Origin: Dichotomocladium elegans
Taxonomy: Eukaryota > Mucoromycota > Mucoromycetes > Mucorales > Lichtheimiaceae
Assembly: GCA_025716815.1 (NCBI GenBank)
Contig: JAIXMN010000074.1
Span: forward strand, 1-34,900
Length of the DNA: 34,900 nucleotides
Direction of reading: 5' to 3'
Part shown: piece by piece, positions 17,058 to 26,439 of the stretch
How the letters are laid out: each line of letters opens with the position of its first letter
Position numbering within the stretch: position 1 is the stretch's first letter
The notes under the pieces: generated by a model
What the model saw: only the letters and a program-made list of their open reading frames with translations
Told to the model about the DNA's origin: nothing
Database searches by the model: none
Position numbers and translations under genes: made by a program

Positions 17058-17790
17058 GAGACCTTGTCGAGCATCGCGCACGGCGAAAACGAGCCCTTTA
17101 TATACTTTTTTTGCAAAATTTCTCTACCCCTATTGGCCGGAAATACACTTCCCCGAAATTACGGAACCATCTGAAAACACCCCTTTACCCAAAGGAGCAC
17201 ACGCCGATCACCTCGAGGCAATCGAATCATCCTCCTCGAAGCGAAAAACTCGTGTTACGTGCCTAGAACATCGAAAATACCTGTTCCAAAGAAAACACGT
17301 GCTAGTAGCGAAGACCTCCCAAGTATGCCTCGCACCCCAGTCAGCAACATGCGTAGCACCCCCCACAACACGCCCCCGCAACCACCCCGCGACGTACTGG
17401 AAACCGCTCCCGTGAAGCGTCGCCTGCCCGTCGTGTAGTGGTCACCAACACCCACACTGCCGATCCGCTCACCTGAAATCGGCAACAACATGCCACCTGC
17501 AATCGGGAAACCAACGATTGACCTAGTTCAGTCAGCAAACGATGAGTCCATGCTGGACAATCTCCCTAGTGACTCCTTTGCTTCCATTCCTTCGCCATCC
17601 AACAATGCTGACGTCCTACCTTTGCGCCTCCCTGAATAGGTGCTCGCATTTGAACACCAGCTGCATGCTCAAGATCAGGAGATTACAAAGCAGAAAGAAA
17701 TCGTCGCGGAGCTCGCCAATCTCCTTACATGCAATAAGGAGCTGGAGACAGAGTTAGCAGCCGCTAAATTGCAGATCGCCGAATTGCAAG
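17058..17790 (+). mobile_element. LINE copy 2, 5' part only
   Basis: It starts with the same 20 bases as copy 1 and stays alignable through ORF1 (AQDQEI, KELETELAAAKLQIAELQ) until it is cut off at the LTR of element D at 17791. It is older than copy 1: it has several shifts and a TAG where copy 1 has Trp. Confidence 0.9.
17325..17790 (+). pseudogene. LINE copy 2 ORF1, degraded and truncated
   Basis: The ATG at 17325 begins MPRTPVSNM, aligned with copy 1 and copy 3. The frame shifts within the arginine-rich part. It is sense again through LPSDSFASIPS, hits TAG at the position of Trp in copy 1's LLEWALAFEH, and ends in the coiled coil at the junction with element D. It cannot make a full product. 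Confidence 0.8.
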
Positions 17791-18093
17791 TGTGGTGGTT
17801 AGAGAGTTAGTTGCAGGTGTTTAAACCATAGGGGCTAAAATTGAGTCTTTGAGACGGGATCCTCTTTATTGAATAAAAACAACTCTCTTTTTATATGATT
17901 TCAGACCAGGGTGGTAGTGGTGATACAAGTGGTAGTCATCGAGCATGGTCCTCCAATCATTACCAGTTAGCGGGCTTCGTAACGTTGGAATGGGAGGACA
18001 GTCGAGACGTGCTGTAGAAGAGGTGGATAAGTTGATAACCCTACTCAGTACTGTCTGTAGAAGCGCAGTGTTATGAACAGTAGGGCTATGACA
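17791..18093 (-). repeat. Element D 3' LTR
   Basis: The minus strand runs TGTCATAGCCC ... CCACCACA. About 98% identical to the 5' copy, the differences being transitions. Confidence 0.95.
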
Positions 18094-18107
18094 TCACCCC
18101 CCACCAG
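18094..18107 (-). other. Element D 3' polypurine tract
   Basis: The minus strand reads CTGGTGGGGGGTGA directly before the LTR. A 12-13-nt core of it recurs in the middle of the element at 19934-19946. Confidence 0.82.
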
Positions 18108-18316
18108 GCTGGATACAGCCATGAGCTGTGTGTATGGTCCTGCGCTTGTAAGTTCAGTCTGGAAAAACCCTTTAAAAAACCCAGTGGGAAAAAATTGTGG
18201 AAGGGAAAAGACATCGGCTTAAGCATGTGGTCGTAAGCGTTTGTAGATGGCATTGGTGGCAGTGCCCTCAGTCTGGCGTTTGGCGAGCGTGGCGTTGTGG
18301 CCCACTGACTGATAGC

Positions 18317-19762
18317 TCAGACGTGTGGCAGAGGGCACAGGTGCTGTCCGTGCCTGAGCATTGCGCGGCTTGTTGACGATGGCCTTCTTGCTTCTACTGG
18401 ATGAGTGTTCAGTCGGCGTACTCTGTTTTGAGGCTGAACGAGTGGTAGGAGTGGACGTTGGTGGTGCCAGAGCTGTCTTCCCCTTAGTCCCTGTTGTATA
18501 CGGGTGTTGGCTTTCGGGTTGCGACGCTGCCAGTATTCCATGATTAGTTCTGTGCCTGTGAAGTTAGCCGCTGGTTCCCATGTGTCATCTTTTTCCGTGT
18601 ATCCCTTCCAGCGTGTACGATAAACATAGTTGCCTGGAGTGCCATCATGATCAATGATTGCCTGCACTTCATAGTGGTCCTGGCTGGATGGCACTGGTTC
18701 TTGCGAGATCAGTTTGATGTGCGATGGCGGGATATTGAATGGAAGAAGCGCGCCTGTCGAGTCTGTCAGGACGTATGCCCCGCCCTTGTTGACCCCATTA
18801 ACAGTGAATGGTCCTTCATACCGCGGTTCCGTCTTGCTACCCCTGGTGACGTTGCGGATCATGACCTTGCTGCCAGCTGGATAAGGGTCAACTATCCAGT
18901 GATTCGAATCAAAGCGGGCTTTTTCAGCATCTCGGGTGGCTTTCATGCGCTGACGGATGGCTGGTATAACCACCGCTTCCATCTCGCTAAGTCGTTCACG
19001 CGCTGCCTCGTAGTCAACTGTAGGTTGTGCGCTATCCCCTGTAGTTGAGTCAGTGTAGTTAGTGAAGGCGTTGGGTGGACGAGCAAACATGAGCGAGAAA
19101 GGTCGTGAGCCATGTATGGCGGCATGCTTAATGTTAAGTGCGAATTGCACGCTTGGGACGTGAATGTCCCATTCTGACTTTTTGCCTTGCAGCTGTTTGA
19201 CGATTGCGTTCTTGGCAAGACCGACCCATTTCTCTGCTACGCCGTTGGCGCGTGGGTGATAAGGAGTGATAAGGCGGTGGTCGAGGCCAGAGATATCTGC
19301 AAGCTGCGTGATGAGGTCGTTGACAAATTCTGTGCCATTATCACTGGTGAGCGTGCGCATGGGTCCATACTCCATCATATGTGCCCACAGTTGTCGTGCT
19401 ATAGTAAGTGCAGACTTATCTGGAATTGCTCTCAGGACGCAGTAGCGTGTGAAAATGTCGACCATGACGAGTAAGTAGTTGTTACCACTGTCAGACGTAA
19501 TGTTGAGCGTGCCAAGATCAATAGCCCAATGATCGCCTGGGTACTTAGCGGTGACATGACGCAATGGCTGGAAACCATGTTTGCCGACATTGAAGCGTTG
19601 ACAGTCCATGCATTGCGAGACAAGCTTCTGGGCGTCCTTGCGTAGGTTAGCCCAGTGCAGCCCGTCACTGTGAATGGACTTGGTGATTGCGTCGGCACCG
19701 AAGTGACCGAGTAAATGCGCTTTCTGCAGTAATTCGGTACGTTCGTGCTCGGGAGGCGTCAT
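18317..19762 (-). CDS. pol: Element D integrase with chromodomain
   Basis: The zinc-binding region (KAHLLGHFGAD ... CMDCQRF) is followed by the DDE core: WAIDLGTLNIT, TLTSDNGTEFVND and ITPYHPRANGVAEKWVG. A GPFTV-type C-terminal fold comes next, then a chromodomain, GNYVYRTRWKGYTEKDDTWE. Chromodomains of this family guide integration to modified chromatin. The frame is open upstream of this ATG to about 19937, where a run of seven Gs separates it from the RNase H frame. Past YWQRR the sequence may switch frame: another frame is open to a TAA at 18219-18221 with a Ser/Thr/Lys-rich tail, which looks more natural than the Pro/Arg tail of this frame. Confidence 0.93.
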   Translation of the reverse strand: MTPPEHERTELLQKAHLLGHFGADAITKSIHSDGLHWANLRKDAQKLVSQCMDCQRFNVGKHGFQPLRHVTAKYPGDHWAIDLGTLNITSDSGNNYLLVMVDIFTRYCVLRAIPDKSALTIARQLWAHMMEYGPMRTLTSDNGTEFVNDLITQLADISGLDHRLITPYHPRANGVAEKWVGLAKNAIVKQLQGKKSEWDIHVPSVQFALNIKHAAIHGSRPFSLMFARPPNAFTNYTDSTTGDSAQPTVDYEAARERLSEMEAVVIPAIRQRMKATRDAEKARFDSNHWIVDPYPAGSKVMIRNVTRGSKTEPRYEGPFTVNGVNKGGAYVLTDSTGALLPFNIPPSHIKLISQEPVPSSQDHYEVQAIIDHDGTPGNYVYRTRWKGYTEKDDTWEPAANFTGTELIMEYWQRRNPKANTRIQQGLRGRQLWHHQRPLLPLVQPQNRVRRLNTHPVEARRPSSTSRAMLRHGQHLCPLPHV

Positions 19763-19931
19763 GAAGTCGACGGGCTCAAAGTGTTGTGCGCGTGCGAGAA
19801 TGGGCGCATGACCGTCGGTGTTGTTCTCAGAGGAATGTGAAGAAGAAGAGGAGGAGGCCTTTCGTGTGGCTGAGCCTGCAGCGTTGGTGATAAGGTTCCG
19901 TGACGTGCTGCCTGAAACGTTGCTCTTTCCT

Positions 19932-21854
19932 TTACCCCCCCACCAGACTTTTGTCTGCAGGAAAAAGACGGGAGAAGGCGTCAGGCAGAACGTTGTCCAT
20001 ACCTGGCAGATGCACTACCTCGAAATCGAAATCGTACAGGTCGTCAAGCCAACGAGCCATCATTGGATTGACTAGCGGTTGCGTGTGGAGATATGTTAGT
20101 GCAGCGTGGTCAGTGTAAAGGGTAAAACGACGTCCCCAGAGCCAGTGTCGGAACTGTCGAAGTCCGTAAACGACTGCAAAGAGCTCGCGTTTAGTAACCG
20201 ACCAGCGTTGCTGGCTGGGAGATAATGCCTTGGCCTTGAAACCGATGTAACGAATCTGATTGTTGATGACCTGATAGAGGCATACCCCCACCCCCACGTC
20301 ACTTGCATCTGTAGCTAGGCAGAAAGGTTGCTGCAAATTTGGATGACAGAGCACTGGAGCTTGCGTAAGCGCGAGTTCGATGTTATTGAATGCGCGCGTG
20401 TGCTCTTCTGTCCACAACTGCGAGAGATCCCCTGCGTTGCGCAAACTGTCCAGTGGCCACGTTGTCGTTGCAAATCGAGGTACATGGTCCCGGAGGAAGT
20501 TCACGGCACCGAGGAACCGTTGCATATCTTTGCCCGTAGCGGGCTGGGGCCAGGCCGCTATGTTGGCGACCTTTCGAGGATCCAAAGCAATGCCTGCTGC
20601 TGAGATACAGAATCCCAGAAGGTACACCTTGCGCTGTCCAAAGGCACACTTATCACGGTTGAGGATGAGATTGGCTCGCGTGAGACGGCGGACAACTTCC
20701 TGTACGTGAGGAACGTGTTCTTTGAAGCTGGCGCTATGGACACAAAGATCATCAATGAAGAGTGACACATAAGGAAGGTCGGAAAACAACCGTTCCATGA
20801 CAGCTTGATACTTAAATGACAGCGAGCGGATGCCGAAGGGTGCACCCCGGAACACATACTGTATACCATTGACTTTGAATGCCGTTTTATGTTGGTGCTC
20901 TTCTGTGATGGGGAACCGATGAAAAGCATTTGTCAAGTCGAGAGTCGTGAAAATTGTTGATCCACCGGTGCGCTCGAAGATGTCTGACAAGTGGGGCAGT
21001 GGAAACCAATCTTCGGGTAGGAGTAGATTGAGCTGACGTACATCGAGACAGGGGCGATACTTGGTATAGTTGCCGTCGCTGTCCTTCTTCCTTGCGAAAA
21101 CGATCGGACTGTTCCAATGGCTGATAGTATGCGATTTCTTGATGACACCGTCGGCAAGCCATTTGTCGACATGCTGCTGCAGAAGAGGCATGAGGGTCGC
21201 TGGCAGCTTGTATTGGGCCCAGTAGGCTACAGCGCCCGGCGGTGTTTCGAGACGAACAATTGCTTCTGGAAGTGTGCAGAAAGAGTTGATAGGGATGGCT
21301 GTGTTTGCAGCGAGAAAGGGTTGGATATCCTGCATGAACTTCGCGTGCTCGGCTGGCGATCCTGCAGGGGAATCATTTGGGACTTCGGAATCGTCATCTC
21401 CGGTAGATTCTGGAAGGTGCGCGAGAGCGGAAGTGTCCCAGTCGATGGGTAGTCCTACTATGTGGATACCAAGAGCTTTCATCAGGTCAGTACCAATGCA
21501 CACATCGACTTCGCCATGCAAATCTAGCACATCAAAAGTATGGGAGATAGTCCAACGGTTACAGCTCACAGCCAACTTTTTATTTACAATTCCCACACGA
21601 GGAAGAGTAACCCCAGCAGAAGCTAAGTGTATGGTCCCGGCTGCCGGAGACACGGACCAACCAAAGCGTGTGCACAATGAAGGGGAAACGGTGCTATCTG
21701 TAGCGCCGGTGTCCAGCATGGCCCAATGGCGCTGGCCTTCTATTGTGATGGGGAAGTGGTGTGAGCGTGTATGTGCGGAAGGTAAGTCCTGTTTCTGTGT
21801 ATGCTTACACTGGTGTGAAGGACCATACAGGATTTTCAAGAAGAAGTTTGCCAC
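19932..21854 (-). CDS. pol: Element D protease, reverse transcriptase and RNase H
   Basis: The protease has WAMLDTGATDSTVSP. RT follows with SPIVFARKKDSDGNY, YRPCLDVRQLNLLLPED, FTTLDLTNAFHRFPI, APFGIRSLSFKYQ and the catalytic box VSLFIDDLCVHS. This gives FIDD where YxDD is usual. RNase H has FCLATDASDVGVGVCLYQ and TLYTDHAALTYL. The frame ends at a G7 run with TAA. The first nine residues come from the MITE; native sense starts at 21827. Without the MITE the frame would join gag directly, so a single Gag-Pol polyprotein is inferred. Confidence 0.92.
   Translation of the reverse strand: MANFFLKILYGPSHQCKHTQKQDLPSAHTRSHHFPITIEGQRHWAMLDTGATDSTVSPSLCTRFGWSVSPAAGTIHLASAGVTLPRVGIVNKKLAVSCNRWTISHTFDVLDLHGEVDVCIGTDLMKALGIHIVGLPIDWDTSALAHLPESTGDDDSEVPNDSPAGSPAEHAKFMQDIQPFLAANTAIPINSFCTLPEAIVRLETPPGAVAYWAQYKLPATLMPLLQQHVDKWLADGVIKKSHTISHWNSPIVFARKKDSDGNYTKYRPCLDVRQLNLLLPEDWFPLPHLSDIFERTGGSTIFTTLDLTNAFHRFPITEEHQHKTAFKVNGIQYVFRGAPFGIRSLSFKYQAVMERLFSDLPYVSLFIDDLCVHSASFKEHVPHVQEVVRRLTRANLILNRDKCAFGQRKVYLLGFCISAAGIALDPRKVANIAAWPQPATGKDMQRFLGAVNFLRDHVPRFATTTWPLDSLRNAGDLSQLWTEEHTRAFNNIELALTQAPVLCHPNLQQPFCLATDASDVGVGVCLYQVINNQIRYIGFKAKALSPSQQRWSVTKRELFAVVYGLRQFRHWLWGRRFTLYTDHAALTYLHTQPLVNPMMARWLDDLYDFDFEVVHLPGMDNVLPDAFSRLFPADKSLVGG
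19934..19946 (-). other. Central polypurine-tract-like repeat in element D
   Basis: The minus strand reads CTGGTGGGGGGGT. It equals the 3' polypurine tract core except for seven Gs instead of six. It sits at the RNase H/integrase boundary. Confidence 0.5.
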
Positions 21855-22192
21855 AAAATCTGGTTATTGGTATAGACCGTCTAGGTTTTTCGTTTTTTTT
21901 TGCTTCAAGTTCGAATACAATTTTTAGTATTCCGTTTCTATTCTTCCTTTGAAATTAGAATGAAACATAAATGGTTGGCCTCCCAAAACTATTCTGGTGT
22001 AAAAAGAGGAGAAGGAAGACTGATATATAGCCTTGATTGAAATGCTCTTGCTGCTATTGCCTTTAAATTTGACAAAAGGATAGCAACGAAATACTAAAAT
22101 TTGTATTCGAATTTGAAGCAAAAAAAACGAAAAACCTAGACGGTCTATACGAACAACTAAATTCTGTGGCAAACTTCTTCTTGAAAATCCTG
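21828..22192. mobile_element. MITE 1 (365 bp) inside element D
   Basis: The ends are CAGGATTTTCAAGAAGAAGT and its inverted copy, with inverted homology continuing for about 100 bp. TA flanks it on both sides (21826-21827, 22193-22194). It has no coding capacity. The outer ends match the right end of the Harbinger element at 33755 for about 45 bp, so it is probably a non-autonomous relative of that element. Confidence 0.9.
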
Positions 22193-23736
22193 TACAACGC
22201 GTTGTACACGTCCGACATCTCTATGTCCTCAGGCTCGCTGTCCAAGGCATCTGGGGACTTGGGCTGTGGTGGCATGGCCGACCGACGAGCCGTGTGAGGA
22301 GCAGAGTGAGGGGAGGAACGAGGCACAGAGCCGGAGCGTGAACGGGAATGGGAGCGGGCAGAGGAAGACTGGGAAGCGGCCACCGGGGAGTGCTCTCTCT
22401 TGACTTGCTGGTGGACCCGCATCGTCAGGTTCTTGGGAGGGCATTGGTGCCCTCGAGCGAAGGCGCCACCACACCACCGACACGTCGCAATCTTGTTCCC
22501 ATCCCTGGGAGCGCGGGCCGCAGAAGATGGGACGCTGGCCTTCTGGCGTTCTTGGGCCAGGATCTTGCGCCGCGCCTGACACTCGTCCGTGGTGTGTCGA
22601 CCCATCCCATGGACATCGCAGCGCTTTTTTCGAGAGGGGGCGCCACCCTCCAGGCCGGATCGTTCAGAGCTACCAGAGGTGCTCGCCCGTCGCTTAGGGG
22701 CGTGGATAGAGTCCATGAGGGACTGTCCAGCCGGCACTGAAGCAGATGGTGAGTCCCGTCCAGCAGAGGAACGCGGAGCAGCGCGAGAGGAAGAGGAGAC
22801 GTCGGAGCCAAAGTTGCGCTCGAGGTTAAGCGCGATTTGTCCCAGTTGGTGGGAGGTGCGCTTGAGGGCGGCAGGCAGGCTGGCACGAGCAATGTTGACC
22901 CGCTCGGCGATTTCAGGACGGAGGCCGTTGAGGTACCGATTGGCAGCAATGCTGTCATCCGGCATACGCGCGTCCCTACGCAGCTTTTGGAACCGCCCGT
23001 TCCACTCGGCGACGGTCTCTCTACGCAGCATCTTTGCTACCATGACTGCCTCGACGGCGGCAGCTAACTGCTCCGTCTGGTCAACGGAAAACTCCTGCTC
23101 GAGGGCCACTCGAGCGAACGACCAGGGCTCGTTGCTATGCGGGCAGAGGTGTTCCTCAAACCACGATCGATGCTCTGGCGAGAGCAGGACTGGCAAGTAC
23201 CGAGCCCAGACAAGGTCAGGGGCTTGGCCCGCTGCGGCGAGGATATCCTCAAAGGCACGCAAGCAGTCTTGAATGGTCGCGAAGACCATCGACGCTGGAC
23301 GCCAGACAAATCCTTCCCACTGGAAAACGGGGCAGTTGGCAGGCATCGCCCAGCGGTCGACACCAGGAAGGGAAGGAGTGCTCGAGGTTTCGGCGAACGA
23401 GGATATCGATCCTGGGGCTGGACTCACGAGCAGGCGTGCCGACGACTCCAGTTCGGCGATCTCCTGCTCAAGCAGGCTCATCTGCTCCCTTAGACGGGCG
23501 TGCTCAGCCCGGTCGTTCGCCCGGGCGGCGGCCGTGCGTTGCAGCATTAGCAGGGCGAGATCACCCCGCAACGACTCCACGGCTTCCACAGCCTGCTGCA
23601 CCACTGATGTGGCGCGGGTTGCCTCGACGACAGGGGCGACAGGTGCATCATTTCGCGGCTGGTTGGTGCCGCTCGTTGCCGCGCGAACGGAAGGAAGGTC
23701 GAAGTCGTTGTTGGAGGGAGAGGGAGCTGACATCAT
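22063..23736 (-). CDS. gag: Element D gag
   Basis: The native part is 23736-22193; the last 43 residues are read from the MITE. There is an N-terminal coiled coil (AEHARLREQMSLLEQEIAEL), then a capsid-like region with LPVLLSPEHRSWFEEHLCPH and NRYLNGLRPEIAERV. Two Cys/His motifs follow: CDVHGMGRHTTDEC (C-x2-H-x4-H-x4-C) and CRWCGGAFARGHQC. A Ser/Arg-rich tail ends in an acidic stretch before the insertion. The start MMSAPS lies only 15 nt from the LTR end, leaving almost no leader. Confidence 0.9.
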   Translation of the reverse strand: MMSAPSPSNNDFDLPSVRAATSGTNQPRNDAPVAPVVEATRATSVVQQAVEAVESLRGDLALLMLQRTAAARANDRAEHARLREQMSLLEQEIAELESSARLLVSPAPGSISSFAETSSTPSLPGVDRWAMPANCPVFQWEGFVWRPASMVFATIQDCLRAFEDILAAAGQAPDLVWARYLPVLLSPEHRSWFEEHLCPHSNEPWSFARVALEQEFSVDQTEQLAAAVEAVMVAKMLRRETVAEWNGRFQKLRRDARMPDDSIAANRYLNGLRPEIAERVNIARASLPAALKRTSHQLGQIALNLERNFGSDVSSSSRAAPRSSAGRDSPSASVPAGQSLMDSIHAPKRRASTSGSSERSGLEGGAPSRKKRCDVHGMGRHTTDECQARRKILAQERQKASVPSSAARAPRDGNKIATCRWCGGAFARGHQCPPKNLTMRVHQQVKREHSPVAASQSSSARSHSRSRSGSVPRSSPHSAPHTARRSAMPPQPKSPDALDSEPEDIEMSDVYNALYRIFKKKFATEFSCSYRPSRFFVFFASNSNTNFSISLLSFCQI

Positions 23737-23751
23737 ACGTGATAAAAAAAA

Positions 23752-24054
23752 TGTGGTGGTTAGAGAGTTAGTTGCAGGTGTTTAAACCATAGGGGCTAAA
23801 ATCAAGTCTTTGAGACGGGATCCTCTTTATTGAATAAAAACAACTCTCTTTTTATATGATTTCGGACCAGGGTGGTAGTGGTGATACAAACGGTAGTCAT
23901 CGAGCATGGTCCTCCAATCATTACCAGTTAGCGGGCTTCGTAACGTTGGAATGGGAGGACAGTCGAGACGTGCTGTAGAAGAGGTGGATAAGTCGATAAC
24001 CCTGCTCAGTACTGTCTGTAGAAGCGCAGTGTTATGAACAGTAGGGCTATGACA
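23752..24054 (-). repeat. Element D 5' LTR
   Basis: It pairs with 17791-18093. On the minus strand it contains a TATATAAAAAG-like TATA box and a CAATAAAG signal. After its CACA end come T7 and then gag, without a TGG primer motif. Confidence 0.95.
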
Positions 24055-24372
24055 TCCTGAAACTAAGACAATGATGAATTTGACACATTGATGTTCAGGG
24101 ACCGATATTTTCATATCCGCTTGCGTGACAGGACAATCGCACCTATCAAAGGTACTTCCTCTACCCAGGATCCATCACTGGTCTTGAAGAGGACAATGAA
24201 AAGAGAATGCTCTCATCCGATACGTCCTAACAGGATTAAGCACTTACATCGCCGTTCTAATAGAATTATTATAAAAGAGAGTTATTTTATTTTCAGGAAT
24301 AAACATCAACCTCAAAGATACTTTTATAGTTGTCTTTTTTCATTCTCTCTAATCCATCCATCTCAGAGACCT
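24055..24372. repeat. Repeat unit R, copy 1
   Basis: About 318 bp, nearly 90% similar to 26440-26745, from TCCTGAAACTAAGAC to the CATCCATCTCA region. It has the TATA-like TATAAAAGAG. It starts exactly at the edge of element D's LTR. No coding sequence. Confidence 0.85.
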
Positions 24373-24699
24373 TGTTGACACGGTGTGGCGATTCTCTTCT
24401 GGGCGACCACTTTCCGTTTTCAAGAACGGAACGTTCGTTATGAAGCGACCCCTCAACCTTCATCACGTGACCCTTTTTCCAGTCTGATCAAATTATTCTC
24501 GTTTTTGACTTCCTTTCCTTTCCTTTTCAGACGTTGACCAGTTATTTCGCTAAATCATTAGCGTCATTTTATGCTCGCACTATCTATCATTCTGCACGCT
24601 ATTTTAGTCCTTTCTTTATCATGGTGCTTAGTATATTTTCATTGGAACTTTCTCCGTTAACGTTTAGTTTAAGCCTATGTTTTATATGCCCTCTATGAC
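24373..24699. other. Non-coding spacer
   Basis: I see no gene, RNA or clear repeat here. It lies between repeat R copy 1 and the left end of the hAT element. Confidence 0.6.
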
Positions 24700-24712
24700 T
24701 AGGGTTTCTCAT

Positions 24713-24910
24713 CGAATCCGGATCTTATGATCCGATCCGGATCAAAAGGCAATGGTGCGGATTCGGATTGACCTCATCTCGGATTTTGCGGATCCGGTGT
24801 AGGACATTTGCAATCCGGATCTCATACGGATTGCACTTCACGGATCTGAACCGATCTGGATCGCATACCGATTGCACTTCGCGGATCTGTTCCGATTCGT
24901 TAGATCTGTC
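24713..24910. repeat. hAT left subterminal repeats
   Basis: A dense cluster of variants of GATCCGGAT and GCGGATCTG-type words in both orientations. Such arrays usually bind the hAT transposase. Confidence 0.75.
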
Positions 24911-26439
24911 CAAATCAACCTAGACATTGGGTTCCTGCCATTATAATCCTGTTAATGTATAACAATGGCAATTACAGATGTGCAAGAAATGGGATGTGGG
25001 AGTTTGAGAATGAGGAATACAGTTAGTGCAAAGTTGCGGAATAAACAAAACCAGCAAGAAATGTAGCTTCGTTATAGCTCATACATAGTTGACTGTGGCG
25101 AAATGACCGACTCTTTAGATAATAGCTGGTAGTATTTCGATGTGAAGCTGGCTCAATACACATCTCTTTTAGGATATCTCAGGTTTTATATTTGCAGAAC
25201 GTGAAAGGTAAAAAAATCACGCAAACTCCTCGAAAGTAAATATTCCTTCCATATCAATCATTCCACGGCCATGCGCTTTTCCCCATATTTCCGTATTTCC
25301 TTTTCTCATTTTCCAGCGATCAGTATTTCTTGGTTTTCACCAAGCAATGATCACAAACGCAACCTGCGCCTCGATTTAGTATACATATTTCCACCCATGG
25401 AACCCTAGCTATAATCAATCTCATATAGTCATCTCTATACTTCGCCATAGTGGAACATCAGCCTTTTGGTCATTCTATCCTCGTCTTCTCTCAGAAATCT
25501 CAATCCACTATTCCACCCTTCTCTTTATCATATATTAATCTTCATTCCATGCGGTAGCATATTCTTTATTGTCCTCATACCGATGGCGGTATTGTACATT
25601 CCTTTTATTCCATATAAGATCCTCTTCGTCTCTTCACTGACAGTAATCGATTCTCCTTTGCACAGTATACACCTTCGACGTCGATGATAGAAGTAGCAGC
25701 CACTGCAAATCACCAGGGACATCGCGACGAGTATAGCTGCGGGTACAAATAACGAATGGTGAAAAAGTCAAACAGCTCACTAACACTTACCATAAACAGA
25801 GCTGTTGCGGCGCACAACAATTGAGGGAAGCATCAAGTGTTCCAGTAATATAAATGGAATGGATCAAACTGCAATTTGTGGTTGATTAGGATAACTGGGA
25901 GATTGTAACGGCAGCTGGGGTAAGAGGGCCACGCAACATTGCTCAATTCGCGACAAATAAATTGTGCTTGTTCGCAAAATTTATCGACTTGATTGCGTGA
26001 AATGATCGTGAAATAAATGTAGCTGAAAGCAACGTATCAATAGTAAATGGTATTAATAATGCTTTGGAGGTGAATGAAAGGCCAGCATGAGAATGACGCA
26101 TTGACTTGTTTGTCGCATGACCTCAGCACTGCCATTGCCTGTCCGAACACATTTGGAAAATAGAAGGAGCATAAAGAAATTGCCGGGCCTGAAATTGGCT
26201 CAAAATTTTTTTCCGACACCTGTCCGTTCTGTCAAGCATTTGTTCCCAGAATAGATATCTGATATCACGGTCGGTCCAATGGTTCTTTTGACAGGTACAC
26301 ACTTTGTTCAAGCAACAACAGCATTATTGATTCTTTGAGCACATAGCATGAATGTCGTTCGAAAGTATTAAAAAAAGGAGTGGTGAATATTGATCCATGC
26401 AAGAGAGCTTAGCCGGTTTCACATCACTATGGCCGATAT
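24911..26439. other. hAT internal non-coding region
   Basis: AT-rich and without a credible gene. A 73-codon hydrophobic frame at 25466-25687 is not supported by any motif. Confidence 0.6.

Larger units (their letters stand above)
17791..24054 (-). mobile_element. Chromodomain Ty3/gypsy element (chromovirus) D
   Basis: The LTRs of 303 bp (17791-18093 and 23752-24054) differ by about seven transitions. Between them on the minus strand are gag, a MITE, protease-RT-RNase H, and integrase with a C-terminal chromodomain. The flanks do not match (GCAAG on the left, TCCTG on the right), so the expected target duplication is absent. There is a clear polypurine tract but no canonical TGG primer site. 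Confidence 0.93.

Noticed and set aside
22063..22192. C-terminal 43 residues of the long element D gag frame
   Set aside because: Encoded by the MITE termini; the same peptide-like string appears in reverse at other MITE copies, so it is not native Gag.
24364..24395. GAGACCTTGT followed by CACGG and GGCGA, resembling the LINE 5' start
   Set aside because: Only ten contiguous bases match, no tRNA-like sequence precedes it, and no LINE ORF1 follows.
25466..25687. 73-aa hydrophobic plus-strand frame inside the hAT element
   Set aside because: AT-rich chance frame, no promoter or homology cue.
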